Of a stretch of DNA of 5,046 bases, positions 1 through 5,046 are shown piece by piece. This stretch comes from Chloroflexota bacterium (lineage in GTDB: Bacteria > Chloroflexota > Limnocylindria > QHBO01). The translations under genes and the position numbers were made by a program. Under the pieces are notes generated by a model that was not told where the DNA came from, did not search any database, and saw nothing but the letters and a program-made list of their open reading frames with translations. Positions within the stretch are counted from its first letter, which is position 1. Each line of letters starts with the position of its first letter. The stretch spans positions 1 to 5,046 of the forward strand of contig JAPSGM010000163.1 of NCBI GenBank assembly GCA_031177555.1, in the 5' to 3' direction.

Positions 1-383
1 CCGCCCAGCCGTCGCCCAGCTGGGAGCCTGGCCTCGACTACGTCGGCTGGGAGGACAAGGTGCATGGCGGCCTCCTGGCCACCCTGCTGGACGAGGTGAT
101 GGCCTGGGCCCCGTCGAGCTATGACTCGTGGGCGGTCACGGCCGAGATGAACGTCCGCTTCCGCTCGCCGGCGAACCCTGGCGAGCGGCTTGCGGCGCGG
201 GGCTGGGTCACGCAGCGGCGGCGGCGGATCTATCACGTCAGCGGGGAAGTGCGCGGCGCGGACGGCCGCATCGTCGCGGAGGCCACCGGTCGCTTCCTTG
301 GCGCCACGGCGACCGAGAAGGCGCAGCTCAAGGAGCGCTACGCGACGCCACGCGCGACAGAGACGACAGCAGCGACGAGGTAG
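1..383 (+). CDS. Hotdog-fold (PaaI/4HBT-type) thioesterase, 3' portion, 5' end cut by window
   Basis: Proteins of this family hydrolyse acyl-CoA or related thioesters in the cytoplasm; the substrate cannot be read from the sequence. The open frame runs from base 3 to a TAG at 381-383 and gives 126 visible residues. The family core is VHGGLLATLLDEVMAWA, where the HGG turn (visible residues 21-23) is followed by the helix holding the usual catalytic-region acidic pair D30/E31. Later come the FRSPANPGERL strand and the GEVRGADGRIVAEATGRFLG strand pair typical of the fold. The GTG at base 60 is not the real start: the frame is open upstream and encodes a family-like lead-in (DYVGWEDKVHGG), so the gene begins outside the window. 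The last 20 or so residues are a polar Arg/Thr/Ala tail beyond the fold. gyrA follows after 12 bases, suggesting co-transcription. Fold assignment is firm; substrate is unknown. Confidence 0.85.
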   Translation, partial: AQPSPSWEPGLDYVGWEDKVHGGLLATLLDEVMAWAPSSYDSWAVTAEMNVRFRSPANPGERLAARGWVTQRRRRIYHVSGEVRGADGRIVAEATGRFLGATATEKAQLKERYATPRATETTAATR

Positions 384-395
384 ACGACAGGACCG

Positions 396-2912
<2,517 letters not shown>

Positions 2913-2941
2913 CCCAGGCGGTGGCACGTCGCGCCGATGAC

Positions 2942-2955
2942 GAGCGCATGCGCTC
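2942..2955. repeat. Perfect 14-base palindrome between gyrA and prs
   Basis: GAGCGCATGCGCTC equals its own reverse complement over all 14 bases; the flanking C/C pair ends the symmetry. It begins 29 bases after the gyrA stop and ends 20 bases before the TAGAAT box, so it overlaps where a -35 element would lie. As DNA it could be an operator for a dimeric regulator. As RNA it would fold only as a 5-pair stem with a CATG loop and no T-run, so it is a poor intrinsic terminator. The palindrome is certain; its role is inferred. Confidence 0.5.
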
Positions 2956-2975
2956 CAACCCATCGGCCCAGCCGC

Positions 2976-2981
2976 TAGAAT
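2976..2981 (+). promoter_or_regulatory. Probable -10 box of a prs promoter (TAGAAT)
   Basis: TAGAAT differs from the TATAAT consensus at one base and is one of the few AT-rich hexamers in a very GC-rich gap. No good -35 is visible at 16-18 bases (the sequence there reads about CTCCAA) and there is no TGn extension, so an activator or lineage-specific -35 may be involved. Transcription would begin near 2988, giving a leader of about 28 bases before the GTG of prs. In that leader a short imperfect hairpin (2997-3008, centred on GTAC) would include the GGGA ribosome-binding candidate. Confidence 0.4.
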
Positions 2982-3015
2982 CGAGTGCGCGACGTCTTCC
3001 GTACGGGACCTGAAC

Positions 3016-4059
3016 GTGTACGCGGACGAGTTCAGCATCTACTCCGGCAACGCCAACCGGCCGCTCGCCGAGCAGATCTGCCGTTACCTGCGCACGCACA
3101 TGGGTGACGTCCAGGTCTTCGAGTTCGCGAACGAGAACATCTTCGTGCGCGTCATGGAGAACGTCCGCGAGCAGGACGTGTTCCTAGTGCAGCCGACCTG
3201 CCGCCCGGTCAACCGGTCAATCATGGAGCTGCTGATCATGATCGACGCCTTCAAGCGCGCCAGCGCGGGGCGCATCACCGCCGTCATGCCGTTCTACAGC
3301 TACGGGCGCTCGGACAAGAAGGACCAGCCGCGGGTGCCGATCACCGCCAGGCTGGTGGCCGACATGCTGACCGTGGCCGGCGCCGACCGGGTCCTGACCA
3401 TGGACCTGCACCAGGGCCAGATCCAGGGGTTCTTCAGCATCCCGGTCGACGAGCTGACGGCCGTCGACATCCTGTGCCGCTACATCCGGGCCAAGGACCT
3501 GCCCGATGTCGTCGTGGTCAGCGAGCTGGGCTTCGCCAAGAAGGCACGCAACTTCGCAGAGAAGCTGCAGGCCCCGCTGGCCATCGTCGAGAAGCGGCGG
3601 CTCGGCAACGAGGACCGGACCGAGCTGATGAACGTCATCGGTGACGTGGACGGCAAGACCGCCGTGATCATCGACGACGAGATCGACACTGCCGGCTCGC
3701 TGATGGAGGCGGTATCGGCCCTGGTGGCCGAGGGCGCTCGCGAGGTGTACTCCTGCGCGACCCACGGCGTGTTCTCCGGCTCGGCGCTGGAGCGGATCGC
3801 GGACAGCCCGTTGCGCGAGATCATCGTCACCGACACGATCCCGCTCCCCGAGGGCGCCCCGCGCGACCGGATCACGATCCTCAGCGTGGCCCCCCTGTTC
3901 GGCGAGGCGATCAAGCGCATCCACCGCGGCGAGAGCGTCGGCGCGCTCTTCTCGTCGGAGGTCCAGCTGGTCGAGGAGATGACCTTCTGGGGCAGCCGTG
4001 CCGACGAGGAAGACAACGAGGAGCAGGACGAGACACCGGCGATCCCCATCGCCCGCTAG
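3016..4059 (+). CDS. prs: Ribose-phosphate pyrophosphokinase (PRPP synthetase), variant active site
   Basis: The enzyme makes 5-phosphoribosyl-1-pyrophosphate from ribose 5-phosphate and ATP in the cytoplasm, feeding purine, pyrimidine, histidine, tryptophan and NAD synthesis. The 347-residue protein has the class I landmarks in order: N-terminal SGNANRPLA (10-18), ATP-site loop YSYGRSDKKDQPR (94-106), DLHQGQIQGFF with His132 (130-140), flexible catalytic loop with Lys193/Arg195 (193-213), and PRPP-binding loop IDDEIDTAGS (219-228). The GTG at 3016 is chosen because the family N-terminus starts there; a weak GGGA (3005-3008) lies 7 bases upstream. Differences from well-studied enzymes: FANEN (37-41) for FSDGE/FSNQE, Ser99 for the usual Gln, and SELG (169-172) for SPDxG. 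The protein also runs about 30 residues past the usual end, closing with an acidic tail (330-339). Its last 62 bases overlap the next gene. Function is secure; the kinetic consequences of the variants are unknown. Confidence 0.95.
   Translation: MYADEFSIYSGNANRPLAEQICRYLRTHMGDVQVFEFANENIFVRVMENVREQDVFLVQPTCRPVNRSIMELLIMIDAFKRASAGRITAVMPFYSYGRSDKKDQPRVPITARLVADMLTVAGADRVLTMDLHQGQIQGFFSIPVDELTAVDILCRYIRAKDLPDVVVVSELGFAKKARNFAEKLQAPLAIVEKRRLGNEDRTELMNVIGDVDGKTAVIIDDEIDTAGSLMEAVSALVAEGAREVYSCATHGVFSGSALERIADSPLREIIVTDTIPLPEGAPRDRITILSVAPLFGEAIKRIHRGESVGALFSSEVQLVEEMTFWGSRADEEDNEEQDETPAIPIAR
3989..3992 (+). promoter_or_regulatory. Possible ribosome-binding site (GGGG) for the toroid gene
   Basis: GGGG lies 5 bases before the GTG at 3998, inside the prs coding sequence. 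It is the only Shine-Dalgarno-like run near the only canonical start available: the frame has a TGA at 3980-3982 and no further ATG, GTG or TTG until ATG 4121. The match to the GGAGG consensus is weak. Confidence 0.3.
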
Positions 4060-5005
4060 TCCGGGCCGGGCCAACGCCGTCGGCTGGCTGCTGGAGTCGG
4101 ACGAGCCGGCGATCCGCGCCATGGCCCGGCGCGATCTTCTGGACGAGCCGGATCCGCCCGAGGCGGCCAGTGTGCTGGATGGGCCGCTCGTGCGCGGGCT
4201 CCTCTCCGGACAGCGGCCCGATGGCGGCTTCGGCAACCACCCGTACCGCAAGTGGACGGGCGCGCACTGGCGCCTGGTGAACCTGGTCGAGCTGGGAGTC
4301 CCGGCCGGCGAGCCGCGCTGCATGGCCGCGCTGGACGGCGTGCTGGAGTGGCTCACCGCCCGGGACCGGCTGGGCCGGGTGGCGACGAGCGCGGCCGGGC
4401 TCCCCCTCTCGGATGCCTCGATCGAGGGCAACGCCCTGGCCGTGGCCTGCCGCCTGGGCGCGGCGGGTGACCCGCGGACGTCGATGCTGGCGAAGGTGCT
4501 CGTGCGCTGGCAGTGGCCCGACGGGGGCTGGAACTGCGACCGATTGGCCAGCGGCCGGCGCTCGTCGTTCCACGAGAGCCTGATCCCGATGTGGGCGCTG
4601 TGGGAGTACGGCCGCGCCACCGGCGGCCGCGACGCCCTGCGAGCTGCCGATCGCGCGGCGGAGCTCTTCCTGGAGCACCGGGTGTTCCGGCGCGGTGGAA
4701 GCGGACCGCCGGTGCATAGCAGCTGGGTCGCGCTTCACTACCCGCCGTTCTGGCACTACGACGTCCTGCAGGCCCTGCACCTGCTGGCCCGGGTCGGGCG
4801 CGCGGAGGACGAGCGCGCGACCGACGCGCTGGACCTGCTCGAGCAGCGGCGCCTGCCCGACGGCCGCTGGCGTGCCGGCGGCTCGTGGTGGATGCCCCCC
4901 GGATCGTCCCGCGCGCCGGAGGCGGTCGACTGGGGCCGGACCGGGCCGAGCCCGATGATCACGCTCAACGCCCTGCGGGTCCTGAAGGCGGCAGGCCGCT
5001 GGTGA
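3998..5005 (+). CDS. Alpha/alpha-toroid protein with squalene-cyclase-like (QW-type) repeats, function unknown; start uncertain
   Basis: The protein resembles prenyltransferase/squalene-oxidase-repeat proteins. As drawn it has 335 residues. Three QW-like turns are visible: GQRPDGGFGN (71-80), WQWPDGGWNCD (171-181) and LEQRRLPDGRWRAGG (281-295). Helical hairpins lie between them, including KWTGAHWRL (85-93), GNALAVACRLG (144-154) and HYPPFWHYDVLQALHLL (247-263). An opening segment, NAVGWLLESDEPAIRAMARRDLL (26-48), looks like a HEAT-like helix pair. There is no DxDD cyclisation motif, signal peptide or membrane segment, so it is probably a soluble binding protein or an unrecognised enzyme, not a squalene-hopene cyclase. 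Homology seems to begin near residue 25 (about base 4070), but GTG 3998 is the only canonical start upstream of it; the first 24 codons overlap prs, give a basic Arg/Thr leader and use codons atypical of the window (AGG, AGA, CGA, ACA, AGT). ATG 4121 would remove the opening helices. The coding region is secure; start and role are not. Confidence 0.8.
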   Translation: MPTRKTTRSRTRHRRSPSPASPGRANAVGWLLESDEPAIRAMARRDLLDEPDPPEAASVLDGPLVRGLLSGQRPDGGFGNHPYRKWTGAHWRLVNLVELGVPAGEPRCMAALDGVLEWLTARDRLGRVATSAAGLPLSDASIEGNALAVACRLGAAGDPRTSMLAKVLVRWQWPDGGWNCDRLASGRRSSFHESLIPMWALWEYGRATGGRDALRAADRAAELFLEHRVFRRGGSGPPVHSSWVALHYPPFWHYDVLQALHLLARVGRAEDERATDALDLLEQRRLPDGRWRAGGSWWMPPGSSRAPEAVDWGRTGPSPMITLNALRVLKAAGRW

Positions 5006-5046
5006 CGCGCGGCACGGTCAGCGTGCGGCGTCTGCCGACGGCGGAG
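5002..5046 (+). CDS. Possible start of a further gene (GNAT-like N-terminus), cut by window end
   Basis: A GTG at 5002-5004 overlaps the TGA of the toroid gene (GTGA) and opens 15 codons without a stop to the window end, reading VTRGTVSVRRLPTAE with V as initiator. A short AGG (4993-4995) lies 6 bases upstream. The VSVRRLPTAE wording resembles the first strand of many GNAT-family acetyltransferases, but 15 residues cannot establish a family. The four-base overlap is a common sign of translational coupling. Confidence 0.4.
   Translation, partial: MTRGTVSVRRLPTAE

Noticed and set aside
60..62. GTG as the start of the thioesterase
   Set aside because: The frame stays open upstream to the window edge and encodes a family-like lead-in, so this GTG is the internal Val of VHGG.
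2942..2955. Palindrome read as an intrinsic terminator for gyrA
   Set aside because: Only a 5-pair stem with a 4-base loop is possible and no T-run follows; an operator or chance symmetry is more likely.
3217..4620. Long - strand open frame (467 codons) opposite prs and the toroid gene
   Set aside because: Low-complexity Arg/Ala/Gly/Asp/His composition, no recognisable motif, and it spans the junction of two well-supported + strand genes; typical antisense shadow at high GC.
3911..4780. - strand open frame (289 codons) opposite the toroid gene
   Set aside because: Composition is that of an antisense shadow; the + strand frame has clear repeats and aromatic motifs that it lacks.
3998..5005. 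Squalene-hopene cyclase
   Set aside because: About half the length of that enzyme, no DxDD motif, and only three weak QW-like turns.

Overview
This is a GC-rich window (about two thirds G+C or more by eye) with densely packed genes, all on the + strand. The order is: 3' part of a hotdog-fold thioesterase gene (1-383), complete gyrA (396-2912), a 103-base gap with a probable promoter, complete prs (3016-4059), a gene for an alpha/alpha-toroid protein with squalene-cyclase-like repeats (3998-5005), and the first 15 codons of what may be a further gene (from 5002). No RNA genes, mobile elements or CRISPR arrays are visible.

The likely source is a high-GC member of the Chloroflexota (perhaps a Limnocylindria-like lineage) or a close neighbour. 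This is inferred from protein style, not from a marker search. GyrA carries an extra stretch near residues 226-240. PRPP synthetase carries variant signatures (FANENI, SELGFAKKAR) that I associate with Chloroflexota sequences. GyrA lacks the wording typical of Actinobacteria around the catalytic tyrosine. GTG starts are used for prs, the toroid gene and the possible last gene.

Layout and expression: the thioesterase and gyrA are 12 bases apart and are probably co-transcribed. A TAGAAT -10-like box at 2976-2981, with a perfect 14-base palindrome just upstream at 2942-2955, suggests that prs starts a second transcription unit. The toroid gene overlaps the end of prs by 62 bases, and the possible last gene overlaps the toroid gene's stop codon (GTGA), so prs and everything after it look translationally coupled. 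The clear functions are housekeeping: DNA supercoiling (GyrA) and PRPP supply for nucleotide, histidine, tryptophan and NAD synthesis (Prs). The thioesterase and toroid protein are not obviously linked to either.

I see no obvious new multi-gene system. The points most worth a second look are: (i) the prs/toroid overlap, where one frame codes an acidic tail and the other a basic leader, and the downstream gene has no good start; (ii) replaced ATP- and metal-site residues in Prs; (iii) natural substitutions in the drug-binding pockets of GyrA; and (iv) the palindrome beside the prs promoter.
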